The translations under genes were made by a program, and so were the position numbers. Positions 27,769 to 36,041 of a stretch of DNA of 64,000 bases are shown here, piece after piece (the stretch's first letter is position 1; each line of letters opens with the position of its first letter). Origin of the DNA: RUG369 sp050949645 (GTDB taxonomy: Bacteria; Planctomycetota; Planctomycetia; Pirellulales; Thermoguttaceae); NCBI GenBank assembly GCA_050949645.1, contig JBMNGC010000001.1, positions 2,790,001-2,854,000 on the forward strand, given 5' to 3'. A model generated the notes under the pieces. It ran no database searches. It saw only the letters and a list, made by a program, of their open reading frames with translations, and was not told where the DNA came from.

Positions 27769-27872
27769 GCGCGTCCAGAGCGCGTCAATAAAAAAGACCC
27801 GCGCGCCGAACGCCGCGCCGCCCCCATTGACGACGCGGTCTTCCCCAGCGACACGCGGGCCTTGTTTTTAGC

Positions 27873-27904
27873 AGTCGTCTCGCTTCATCGAGGCGGCTGT
27901 TTTA
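27873..27904 (+). terminator. terminator between convergent foldase and transglutaminase genes
   Basis: AGTCGTCTCG-CTTCAT-CGAGGCGGCT (with G-T pairs) followed by GTTTTATT, about 105 bases after the foldase stop. Confidence 0.7.
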
Positions 27905-27919
27905 TTGCGCGTTCAGGCG

Positions 27920-29227
27920 TTACCTGCCGTCAGTTTCCTGGATGAACTGATATTTTGGGTCGGGCCCCCCGTCTTTGACGACGCCCATAAAGAGCTCTTT
28001 GACGTAGAGCTGCTCCTCCTTCGGTTCTTCAGGAATCTTGAAAGAGTCGCCTTTTTGCAGAATGACGCGAGTATCCTGCAGCGAGCCGAGTTCTTCGGTT
28101 CCAGCGACTTGGGCTGGGAACCAGAAGCCTTGTTTTTCATCGTCGATAAGATAGAACTCAGCCCAGCAGTGGCCCGGGACGCGTACGAGTCTCGCGGGCA
28201 CGTTGATAGCGCGGCACATGGAGATAAAGAGCGCCGACATATCCTCGCAGTCGCCTTCGCGCGTCTTGAGAGCGGCGAGCGCGCCGCGCATCGGCTTCTC
28301 GATCAGGACGTCCTTATATTGGATGTTATCGCGAACGAAGGAGAGGATCGCGTCGACCTTGTCCCACGCGGAATCGATATCGTCGGTCGTTTCACGAGCA
28401 AGGGTTCGGATCGTTCGCGTGTTCGATTCCATATACTTGCCGTTGCGGAGATAACGTCTGATCTCCGTGGGGACGGTTTTAGGGATCGTATAGATCGCCG
28501 GATCCGTCGGCGGCATAAGAGGATATCGCGTGACCTCGAAGAGCGCGGAAGCCTGGACTCCGTTTCCGCCGCGCAACTCGCGCATTTTAAAGACGAGCTG
28601 TCGCGCGCCGCCTTCCTTGAGATCGCGGTAGTCGACTTTCGCGGATTTCGGGAATTCCTCCTCAAGGATCCGCGTTTTTTGTTCCGGAAATTCCATCGGG
28701 ACCGGCGCGGAACCAAAGACGTTCACGCAGGTTCCGCCAGGCTGAGCCTGAAAAATCATGCCCGCGCGATATTTATGGGAAACGGCGCGTCCGAGAAGGG
28801 GGCCGTTTCCATTTTCGCCGACCGGTTTGCCAACGGCGGTCGGAGCGGGGGTCCTAGCAGTTTGGGCGGTCGCGTTTGGCCTGAGGGTAGGGCGCGCCGT
28901 TCGACTCGTCGAAGGCGCCGCGGACGTCCGCTCCTCGACCGAGTTGCGCGCGGCGTTGGCGCCGGACCCTTGAGCGGGAGGGACCACGGTCGTCCTGCCG
29001 GAGGCTTCCGGCGACTTCGAGGGAGCAGGCTTGTCGCTCGCTTTCCCTTCGGATGACACGTTGAGCGCCGCTTCCGCTTCTTCGAGGGTCGGCGCGGCCG
29101 TTCCTTTTTCGGAGGCGTCGCGCATCTTGCCGAAGCTGATTTGAGCGTAGGCGATGGAAGCGCAAAGGCATGCCGTTAGCGTAAGCGCAGCGACGAACGT
29201 CGCCGCCCGAACAGCGGTCTTCGTCAT
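27920..29227 (-). CDS. secreted transglutaminase-like protein
   Basis: 435 residues. ATG 29227 starts a signal peptide (MTKTAVRAATFVAALTLTA...YAQ) with AGGAA ten bases upstream; the frame is open 53 codons further but without a ribosome binding site. After a Thr/Ala/Pro-rich linker (about 30-140) comes a beta-rich region. The transglutaminase core follows, with the catalytic Cys in TREGDCEDMSALFISMCRA and the His in RVPGHCWAEFYLID. The third (Asp) residue is not clear; the usual position reads FWFPAQVAG. Bacterial members often act as peptidases or cross-linkers in the envelope. The C terminus ends with VKDGGPDPKYQFIQE. Confidence 0.78.
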   Translation of the reverse strand: MTKTAVRAATFVAALTLTACLCASIAYAQISFGKMRDASEKGTAAPTLEEAEAALNVSSEGKASDKPAPSKSPEASGRTTVVPPAQGSGANAARNSVEERTSAAPSTSRTARPTLRPNATAQTARTPAPTAVGKPVGENGNGPLLGRAVSHKYRAGMIFQAQPGGTCVNVFGSAPVPMEFPEQKTRILEEEFPKSAKVDYRDLKEGGARQLVFKMRELRGGNGVQASALFEVTRYPLMPPTDPAIYTIPKTVPTEIRRYLRNGKYMESNTRTIRTLARETTDDIDSAWDKVDAILSFVRDNIQYKDVLIEKPMRGALAALKTREGDCEDMSALFISMCRAINVPARLVRVPGHCWAEFYLIDDEKQGFWFPAQVAGTEELGSLQDTRVILQKGDSFKIPEEPKEEQLYVKELFMGVVKDGGPDPKYQFIQETDGR

Positions 29228-29617
29228 GAAAATCATTCCTATCAGTTTAAAGGACGGAAGCGCCGCCGTGCTGGCGAACTCGCTTGCGTCTCTGTATCGA
29301 GTTTCGTCCCGAGGACTCTTCTTTTTTAACGCCGCTGCGCTTTTAAGGGATATTGCGGCTGCGTCGTCTATAGCTATTTTACACAAAGCGACGGGCGCCG
29401 ACGCCCTGAGTATGACGCAGAGCGCCTTTTTATTCAGGACGCGCTCGTGCGTACTCTAGCTTTCTGCGTCGCGCGGTTTATCAGGTCGGCGCATTTTAAC
29501 GCTTTTTTGCAAATGCGTCGTTCCTGACAAGCGGCCGCGCGCTATAATCATTCGATGCGCGAACGTACGCAGTCGTTTGCGATTGTATCAAACAAAGCCT
29601 GAATGGGGAAGTTTTCA
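29228..29617. other. divergent intergenic region with a plus-strand -10 element
   Basis: TATAAT at 29543-29548 on the plus strand probably belongs to the hydrolase gene, with no strong -35. Upstream frames on both strands are not convincing. No RNA is recognised. Confidence 0.4.
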
Positions 29618-30475
29618 ATGGACGCCGTTCCAATGAAGAAGTTTTTGGTCGACGACACGGAATACTACGTTTACCTCAAGGGTTCCGGGCCGATTCTCCT
29701 TTTTGCTCATGGTTTTCCATTTGATTCCAGACTTTATTTGCCCGCCGTCGCTGATCTTGCGTCGCGCTTTACGTGCGTCGTACCCGATCTTCGAGGGTTC
29801 GGCAGGACAAAGCTGGGCGCGAACGGACACAACTCTGTCGGTCTGCCGCGCGTGACGATGGGGCGATTTGCAGACGATCTCGCGATCCTCGCCGCGATCC
29901 TGTCCTGCCAACGTCGTTTTCGAGAAGAAAAAATCATCTTCTGCGGACTTTCGATGGGCGGTTACATCTCGCTTGCTTTTGCGCATCGACGACCAGAACG
30001 ACTTGCAGGGCTCGTCTTCTGCGATTCCAACGCGTCGCCGGATCCCATCGACAAGGCGCAGGGGCGGCGCCTACTTGCGAATACGATCAATGCGCTTAAA
30101 ATTCCCGAAGTGGTCGACAAGATGATCCCAGCGCTTCTCGCGCCGGAAACGCTCGCGGAGCAACCCGACGTCGTCGAATATCTCCACGATATCATGGCCA
30201 GTCAGTCCGCCGCCGCGTTCGCCGCTGGCGCGCGCGGGATGGCGATACGCCCCGACTCCAACGACGTCCTCGCGGAAATTCAGGTCCCCGTCCTCGTCCT
30301 CGGAGGCGAGCAAGATCACATCTCGCCGCCCGACGAGCTCGATAATATCGCCGCCAAGATCTCCAACGCGACGCGCGCCACGATCCCTCGTTCGGGTCAT
30401 CTCCCGCCGCTGGAGAATCCCTCCGCGTTCGCCAAAGCGATCATCGATTGGTACGACGCGAACTTTCAAGCCTGA
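29618..30475 (+). CDS. alpha/beta hydrolase
   Basis: 285 residues of a cytoplasmic serine hydrolase. The oxyanion region is LFAHGFPFDSRLY, the strand VVPDLRGFGRT is typical, and the nucleophile elbow is GLSMGG. The acid is in LGGEQDHISPPDE and the catalytic His in RSGHLPPLENP. All three catalytic residues are present, so it should be active. The substrate cannot be told from sequence; relatives include esterases and 3-oxoadipate enol-lactonase-like enzymes. ATG 29618 is preferred over ATG 29603 because GGGGAAG lies six bases before it. A terminator follows 16 bases after the stop. Confidence 0.85.
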   Translation: MDAVPMKKFLVDDTEYYVYLKGSGPILLFAHGFPFDSRLYLPAVADLASRFTCVVPDLRGFGRTKLGANGHNSVGLPRVTMGRFADDLAILAAILSCQRRFREEKIIFCGLSMGGYISLAFAHRRPERLAGLVFCDSNASPDPIDKAQGRRLLANTINALKIPEVVDKMIPALLAPETLAEQPDVVEYLHDIMASQSAAAFAAGARGMAIRPDSNDVLAEIQVPVLVLGGEQDHISPPDELDNIAAKISNATRATIPRSGHLPPLENPSAFAKAIIDWYDANFQA

Positions 30476-30491
30476 TAGGCGAAACCAACGC

Positions 30492-30525
30492 GCTCGCGTA
30501 ACGTGTGAAACGCGAGCTCTTTTTT
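30492..30525 (+). terminator. intrinsic terminator of the hydrolase gene
   Basis: GCTCGCGT and ACGCGAGC form a perfect stem followed by TCTTTTTT. It argues against the upstream GTG start (30505) for the topoisomerase gene, which would lie in its loop. Confidence 0.85.
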
Positions 30526-30546
30526 AATTCTGACCGGCGCCAATAC

Positions 30547-30576
30547 GTTCGGGGTCGCTTCGTTGCGACCCCGAAC
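30547..30576 (+). promoter_or_regulatory. perfect 12-bp hairpin upstream of top6B
   Basis: GTTCGGGGTCGC-TTCGTT-GCGACCCCGAAC. There is no T run on either side, so it is not an obvious terminator. It lies between the hydrolase terminator and the probable top6B start, in what would be the leader of top6B. Confidence 0.45.
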
Positions 30577-30603
30577 CGCGCGTCCCGAAAGGTCCCACTG
30601 GAT

Positions 30604-32721
30604 TTGATCGATCTCAATAACGACGTTCCGACCCACAATAATTCCTCCTCCAAGCGCTCTTCGACGCCCAAACCCGCTCGAAGACGCCGTCGCGCCGACT
30701 CCGCCTCGATGGCGAAAGAGCAAAAAGAGATTTCTGTAAGCGAATTCTTCGCGAAGAACCGGCATCTCCTTGGCTTTGACAGTCCGCGCAAAGCGCTCCT
30801 TACCGCGGTCAAAGAGGCGGTCGACAACTCCCTCGACGCATGCGAAGAGGCGGGAATCCTGCCGGAGATCTGGGTCAAAATAGAGCGCGTCTCCGAAACA
30901 CGATACCGCATGAGCGTCCAGGACTGCGGACCGGGAATCGAGCCGCAGCAGATTCCGTTTATCTACGGTAAGCTGCTTTACGGTTCAAAGTTTCACCGTC
31001 TGAGAATGAGTCGCGGTCAGCAGGGCATCGGCGTGAGCGCGGCGGGGATGTACGGACTGTTGACGACGGGTAAGCCGCTGGAGGTCCTCTCGAAAGTCTC
31101 CGTTCGTCGTCCGACGGCCTGGTTTGTCCTTCGGATCGACTCGAAGGCGAACATGCCGGAGGTCCTCAACGGCGACGGAGAGGGAGTGTTGATCCCGCCG
31201 AACGACGAGGGTCGTCAGTTCATGGCGGAAAAGAATCTCGATTGGGTCCCCGTCGTCAGCGGGACTCGCGTGACGATCGAGCTTGAGGCGCGCTACTCGC
31301 GCGGCCGCGGCAGCGTCGACGAGTATCTCGAGCAAACCGCGCTCGCGAATCCTCACGCGACGTTCCATTACACGACCCCCGACGGCGAGGAGATTGACTA
31401 CCCCGCGTCCGTCAACGAGCTGCCCCCTGAGCCCGTCGAAATTAAGCCGCATCCCTACGGAATTGAGCTCGGTAAGCTCCTCGCGATGACGCGCGAGACC
31501 AAGTTTAGATCGACCAAGAAATTTCTCGTTGAATCCTTCTGTCGCGTTTCGCCCGCGATCGCGACGCGCCTGTGCAATAAGGCGGACGTTTCCGTTCGAG
31601 CGAATCCGCAGACGCTTAAGCGCGACGACGTGTCGCGACTCTTCGACGCGATTGCGAAAACAAAGATTCCGGCGCCCTCCTCCGAATGCGTCGTTCCGAT
31701 CGGCGAGCAAAATATCCTCGCGGGTCTGCGCCAGATCGTTCCGGGCGAATTCTTCACAGCGGCGACGCGTCCGCCCGCCGTGTACCGCGGCAACCCTTTT
31801 ATCGTTGAGGTGGGGCTCGCCTACGGCGGCGGCCCGACGACGCAAAAGATTACGCGCGAAGTCTTGCGCGAAACGCTTGATGAAAGCGACACGCGGACGA
31901 TTCGTCAGTTTCTGACCGCTTCTTTCGACGGAATCGGTTCCGACGGCGCGGACAAGATCATCAAATCGGCGGGTATTCGTTCGCGCGTCTCGCCGCCGAA
32001 TCTGAAGCCGCGAGAGTTCGAAGCGCTCTTCAAAGCGTTGCGGACCCTGAACCTCTCCGAAGATCAGACGACGACCGTCTACCGGTATTCCAACCGCGTT
32101 CCTCTTCAATTTCAGGCGAGCGCATGCGCGATCACGCAGACGGTCATGCAGGTGAACTGGCGCGCTTACGGGCTCCATCAGAGCCGCGGCCAGCTTCCAC
32201 GCGGACCGATTACGATCATGGCGCATTTTGCGAGCGTCTGGGCGCCTTATACGAGCGAATCGAAGGAAGCGCTCGCGTCCTACCCTGAGATTCAAAAGGA
32301 GCTGCGCCTCGCGTTTCAGACGGTCGGACGCAAGCTCGGCGTCTTTCTGAAACGCCGCGAACGCGTTAGAAAGGAAGGCGCGCGTCGCGCGATCTTCAAG
32401 CGTTACCTTCCTGAGATTGCCGACGCGCTTGCGGAGATCAATCGCGGCGCGTTCAGCGAAGAACTCACTCGTCGCCGAGTTGTGGAGCGACTGAGGGGCG
32501 ACGGCGAACCGACTCCAGAGCAAATTGAAGCGGAGATCAAGCGCAGTCAAAGCGCCGGCGACGTCTACATGCGGCTCCTCTCCGTCGCGACGAATAAGAC
32601 CGCGCTCGCCGACGTTCGGTACGACGACGACGGCAATCGCATCGACCCGGATTTGGAAGATAAGAAGGAGCTTGAGAACGACGAAACCGTGCTGATTGTC
32701 AAACCCAATTTGACGAAATAA
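30604..32721 (+). CDS. top6B: DNA topoisomerase VI subunit B
   Basis: The ATPase subunit of a type IIB topoisomerase. GHKL motifs are plain: EAVDNSLDACEEAG (N box), VQDCGPGIEP (G1) and SRGQQGIGVSAAGMYG (G2). The transducer and the typical ISVSEFFAKNRHLLGFDSP and FTSESKEALASYP-like YTSESKEALA are also present. The start is uncertain. Archaeal-type homology begins at MAKEQKEISVSEFF (ATG 30712, no ribosome binding site). TTG 30604 has GAAAGG 11 bases upstream and adds a basic Ser/Arg-rich tail. A GTG at 30505 lies inside a terminator and is rejected. The N-terminal extension looks disordered and may bind DNA. The A (cleaving) subunit is not next to it: tRNA-Gln follows. The family is standard in archaea and patchy in bacteria. 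Confidence 0.9.
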   Translation: MIDLNNDVPTHNNSSSKRSSTPKPARRRRRADSASMAKEQKEISVSEFFAKNRHLLGFDSPRKALLTAVKEAVDNSLDACEEAGILPEIWVKIERVSETRYRMSVQDCGPGIEPQQIPFIYGKLLYGSKFHRLRMSRGQQGIGVSAAGMYGLLTTGKPLEVLSKVSVRRPTAWFVLRIDSKANMPEVLNGDGEGVLIPPNDEGRQFMAEKNLDWVPVVSGTRVTIELEARYSRGRGSVDEYLEQTALANPHATFHYTTPDGEEIDYPASVNELPPEPVEIKPHPYGIELGKLLAMTRETKFRSTKKFLVESFCRVSPAIATRLCNKADVSVRANPQTLKRDDVSRLFDAIAKTKIPAPSSECVVPIGEQNILAGLRQIVPGEFFTAATRPPAVYRGNPFIVEVGLAYGGGPTTQKITREVLRETLDESDTRTIRQFLTASFDGIGSDGADKIIKSAGIRSRVSPPNLKPREFEALFKALRTLNLSEDQTTTVYRYSNRVPLQFQASACAITQTVMQVNWRAYGLHQSRGQLPRGPITIMAHFASVWAPYTSESKEALASYPEIQKELRLAFQTVGRKLGVFLKRRERVRKEGARRAIFKRYLPEIADALAEINRGAFSEELTRRRVVERLRGDGEPTPEQIEAEIKRSQSAGDVYMRLLSVATNKTALADVRYDDDGNRIDPDLEDKKELENDETVLIVKPNLTK

Positions 32722-32744
32722 GTACGAATTTGCGTCGACCCCCC

Positions 32745-32772
32745 TTGGCAAACGACCGACGTATATTATGCT
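32745..32772 (+). promoter_or_regulatory. probable promoter of tRNA-Gln(TTG)
   Basis: TTGGCA (32745-32750), 16 bases, TATGCT (32767-32772), about 35 bases before the tRNA. Confidence 0.45.
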
Positions 32773-32806
32773 GTGGACGTCTTGTTCGTTCTTGCGAAGA
32801 AGTCGT

Positions 32807-32877
32807 AACCCGATGGTGTAACGGTAGCACAAGGGATTTTGGTTCCCTTTGTAGAGGTTCGAATCCTCTTCGGGTTG
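32807..32877 (+). tRNA. tRNA-Gln (anticodon TTG)
   Basis: AACCCGA and TCGGGTT close the acceptor stem, with discriminator G. The D arm is TGGTGTAACGGTAGCAC, the anticodon loop TTTTGGT carries TTG (32839-32841), and the T arm is AGAGGTTCGAATCCTCT. It is 71 nt with no encoded CCA. Confidence 0.95.
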
Positions 32878-32930
32878 TTGCGATCCCTGGGCGAGGTTGG
32901 AAACCTCTTAGGTCGTTGGAGACCCCTTGG
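32854..32930 (+). repeat. tandem 39-base imperfect duplication of the tRNA-Gln 3' end
   Basis: GAGGTTCGAATCCTCTTCGG at 32854 recurs as GAGGTTGGAAACCTCTTAGG at 32893. The similarity continues through GATCCCTGGG versus GACCCCTTGG. The first copy is the T arm and 3' end of the tRNA plus about 14 bases; the second copy lies just downstream and can still fold a T-arm-like hairpin. Confidence 0.6.
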
Positions 32931-33190
32931 CGATTTGCGTACTAGCAATCATTGACGATTGCGCCAACCCGATTTTTTGAAAAATGTTTTTTTGAAAAAA
33001 ATAGGGCTCTTTATTTTCATTTATATGAGCGCAGCTGCGCTTTCCTATTCCTGTGGGCAGGCCAAAAAAATCTGCTCTGACAACTCACGTCTTTATTTCC
33101 GCAATTTTCTGTCTTTATTGTGGGTTGTACTGATCGAGACCTTTGCTCGGTCACCCTCTACTCTTTTCTTTAAACCCAGGAGAATTGACC
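32931..33190. other. intergenic region before the DUF1559 chimera
   Basis: From 32878 to 33190 there is no gene. TTGGCG/CGCCAA with an inner GCAATC/GATTGC stem (about 32928-32975), followed by CCCGATTTTTTG, may terminate the tRNA. The rest is AT-rich, unlike the neighbours, and no clear promoter is assigned. Confidence 0.4.
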
Positions 33191-34066
33191 ATGAAAAGAA
33201 ATGGTTTCACTCTTGTGGAGCTGTTGGTTGTTATCGCAATCATCGGCATTTTGATAGGCCTCCTGCTGCCCGCTGTCCAGGCGGCGCGCGAAGCGGCGCG
33301 CCGCATGCAGTGCACTAATAACCTCAAACAGATGGGTCTGGCGCTTCAGAACTATCACGACACACACGGGACGTTTCCCGCAAGCCGTTGGAGCGGCAAG
33401 TGTATCTGTTGCAGTAACTCCAGTGAAGAAATCGGACATAGCTATACCTGGAGTGGAATTTTCTTCACCACGCCGTTTTTAGAACAGACGGCTCTCTACA
33501 ACACGCTTATCTCTTACGTCGAATCTCGCGACGACAAAAAATGGCCAGTTCCGTGGATCAACGGAAATACGGATATCCCAGATCTCAGGCCTGTCTATAC
33601 AACCGTGATTCCAAGCCTCGTGTGCCCTTCTGACGGCGGTGAACAGGCGAACCCCAGAGGCCAGGTGAAAACGACCTATGCTCTCTGCAACGGCGACTCC
33701 TGCTATCACAACAACAAGCCGAAGAGCGCCGGCGCGCCCCTCGCCGACGCCGACGTCTCCTTCTACCCTCAGTCGACGGAGAATAAGAAATGGGCGACCG
33801 GCGGTCGAACCGACGAGTCGGGTAAGCTCCAAGTCATGACGATGGGCAAGTACAAGGGCATGCCCGCGGATACCTATAGGGTGACCGTCATGAAGACGCA
33901 TATTGAAAACGCCCCGATGAAGGAAGACGATCCTCCCGGAGAAGTCTTCTTTCTGGTCGACAAGAAGTTCATGACCGAATCGACGACTGATCTTACGATC
34001 ACGGTCGAGTCTGGCGGCGAGCAGACGTTTGATCTCGACGTCGGAGCGCCCGTTAGGGTCAAGTGA
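33191..34066 (+). CDS. DUF1559 pseudopilin-like protein fused to a carboxypeptidase-regulatory-like domain
   Basis: 291 residues. ATG 33191 has AGGAGA eight bases upstream. The N terminus is a type IV pilin-like leader (GFTLVELLVVIAIIGILIG) followed by DUF1559 sequence (AAREAARRMQCTNNLKQMG, then SLVCPSDGG) to about residue 170. The usual DUF1559 C-terminal HPGG..ADGS motif is missing. From about residue 180 the protein instead reads APLADADVSFYPQS...TDESGKLQVMTMGKYKG...YRVTVMK, the beta-sandwich seen in small planctomycete lipoproteins. The intact versions of both parts lie side by side at 50.3-52.8 kb, so a deletion between such neighbours could have made this gene. It may be a functional chimera or a fused remnant. 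A terminator follows. Confidence 0.75.
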   Translation: MKRNGFTLVELLVVIAIIGILIGLLLPAVQAAREAARRMQCTNNLKQMGLALQNYHDTHGTFPASRWSGKCICCSNSSEEIGHSYTWSGIFFTTPFLEQTALYNTLISYVESRDDKKWPVPWINGNTDIPDLRPVYTTVIPSLVCPSDGGEQANPRGQVKTTYALCNGDSCYHNNKPKSAGAPLADADVSFYPQSTENKKWATGGRTDESGKLQVMTMGKYKGMPADTYRVTVMKTHIENAPMKEDDPPGEVFFLVDKKFMTESTTDLTITVESGGEQTFDLDVGAPVRVK

Positions 34067-34104
34067 CTTCTTCGATAAAGTAAAATTCGGCAACAGCTAG
34101 AAGG

Positions 34105-34147
34105 ACGCCGGATTTCGGAGAATTATTCCAGGAATCCGGCGTTCTTG
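34105..34147 (+). terminator. intrinsic terminator of the DUF1559 chimera gene
   Basis: ACGCCGGATT and AATCCGGCGT form a perfect 10-bp stem followed by TCTTGTT. Confidence 0.7.
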
Positions 34148-34240
34148 TTGACGTCGCTCTCAGATTTCTTATCATCGCTATTGGAGCGTTTGCGACGGAC
34201 GCGCTTATTGACGCGTCGGCGACGTTTGAAGGACGATAGA

Positions 34241-35932
34241 ATGAAAACGCCCCGCATCTTTTTTCTAATTTTGAACTTTATTGTTTCGACGATCGCCTTT
34301 TCTGCCGCGACGCCGGTTGCCTACGGCGCGGACGCGCAGTGGACGATTCGCAATAAGCCGCGCGATACGATCTCCATCGTCTTGCGCCGCGGCGAGTTGG
34401 AGCCGGAAACTGGCGTTATAGCCCCGATTACTATCTGGGCGCGTGGATGCGTGCCGAAAGTCGACGCGCGTCTGACCCTTGACGGAGATATCGTTGCGTC
34501 TCAAGACCAGAACTCTTCCCGAATCTTCAATGACGCGAAGAAAGACGATCGCCTCAATATTGCGCCGATCGAAGAGTTTGTCGAGCTACTTAAGGAGGAT
34601 CCGCGGCGACGCGTTGTTATTGAACCGAGAGAGGTCGACCTCCAAAAGCTTGCCGACGCGATTCACGACGTTCGATTCCAAGTAACGATCATGACCGACC
34701 GCGAAGATCTCCTCGCGGATTGGTCCGAGATATGTCCCAACGCCGACGGAACGCTCAGGATTAGGCTCAGAGACATGGACGAGGAGCGGCTCGAAGCGCG
34801 TTTTAATGCGCTCCGCGAAAAGAACTTCCGCGGCGTCAATCGCGTATCGCTCAACGTAACGCGCAAAGGCGACGGTTCGCTCTTCCCGAGCGCCGCGTTC
34901 ATCCGCTCTCATGGCGACGAGTTGCGCCGCCGCGGGATCGAATTTCTGGCGGCGCCGCGGGCAGACAGCGAGGAAACGACCTACGCGCTCTGCAGGGAGC
35001 TCCTCGAACTCAACGCGATGGGCTTTGAAACCAACCGCGTGGACGTTGCGATCAAAGCGCTTGACGACTTCTACGCCGAATCACCCGTCGACTGGAACAT
35101 CCGAGAGAATATTCCCCTCGACGAGGTGATCGTTATGGGCCACCGCGGCATGGGTTCCGAACAACCCGAGGGAACCCTTGAAACGTTCAGGAGCGCCTGG
35201 GCGTCGGGAGTCGCGCCGGAAGCCGATATCCGAATGACGAAGGACGGCGTTTTCGTCTCCTTCCACGACAATAACTTCGCGCGCATCATCCCTGACGCGC
35301 CCGACGAAATCAAAAAGCTTGGCGTTAAGGACGTTACGCTTGAGGAACTCCTCGAGCTCGACGTCGGCGCGTACATGGGGGAAGAATACAAAGGTCAGCG
35401 CGCCGCAACGCTCGCCGATATCGTCGCCGAGCTCAAGGAAGATCGCCAACGGTTGATCTTCTGCGACATTAAAGACGTCGATCTCCAATGATTCGCGGAG
35501 GAAACGCAGGAAGTGGCGCCGCAAATCTGCCTGACGGGCCCTGATCCGAAAGCTCTCGCCGAATGGAAGAAGTACTCGCCTCGCTCCCTGTCGCTCCTCT
35601 GGACGCCGACAACCTGGAGCGGAACCGCCGACGATCTCGAAGACCGCTTCAACGCGGTCCGCGACGCTGGGTTCTACGGGCTTGATTTTCTTCAGGTCCA
35701 CGTAACGGTTGCGGACGATCTTACAGTCAAACCTGGCGTCGACGTCCTGCGTCGCTGCGCAACAGAATGCCGCCGTCACGGGATCATTTTCGAGGTCATT
35801 ACGTGGACGAACGCGGACCGAGAAGCTTCGTACTATCCGCTTCTCGACGCGGGCGTCGCGTCGATCGCAACCGACTTCCCGACGATAACGAAGCAAACGC
35901 TTGAAAAATACTACGCCGACGACGTCAAGTGA
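34241..35932 (+). pseudogene. secreted glycerophosphodiester phosphodiesterase interrupted by an in-frame TGA
   Basis: ATG 34241 has GAAGGA seven bases upstream and starts a signal peptide (MKTPRIFFLILNFIVSTIAF...YGADA). About 250 unassigned residues follow. The GDPD domain then begins with VIVMGHRGMGSEQPEGTLE and ADIRMTKDGVFVSFHD, which hold the family's His, Glu/Asp and metal-binding residues. After FCDIKDVDLQ the frame meets TGA at 35489-35491. The same frame then continues for 146 codons (FAEETQEVAPQICLTGPDPK...IATDFPTITKQTLEKYY), clearly the C-terminal half of the same barrel, to TGA 35932. The break is a single codon, with no shift. A GGAGG and a GTG (35513) follow, so the second half could be started separately. 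GDPD hydrolyses glycerophosphodiesters to glycerol 3-phosphate. Readings: recent nonsense mutation, sequencing error, or split protein. Confidence 0.75.
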
Positions 35933-36041
35933 GCGTCCAACTCCTGCGCCGCGCGTCTGCCGGTCGTTGGAGACCGCCGCAATCCCTTGAAGCGCCGTCA
36001 ACTGACGGCGCAAGAAAATATTGGAGAGGAGTACGCGTCCT

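Noticed and set aside
30505..30603. GTG 30505 as the start of top6B
   Set aside because: It lies in the loop of the hydrolase terminator and lacks a ribosome binding site; the start must be downstream.
35489..35491. TGA as selenocysteine or a reassigned Trp codon
   Set aside because: No selenoprotein family is involved, GDPD has no known Sec at this helix, and TGA is an ordinary stop in many genes of the window.
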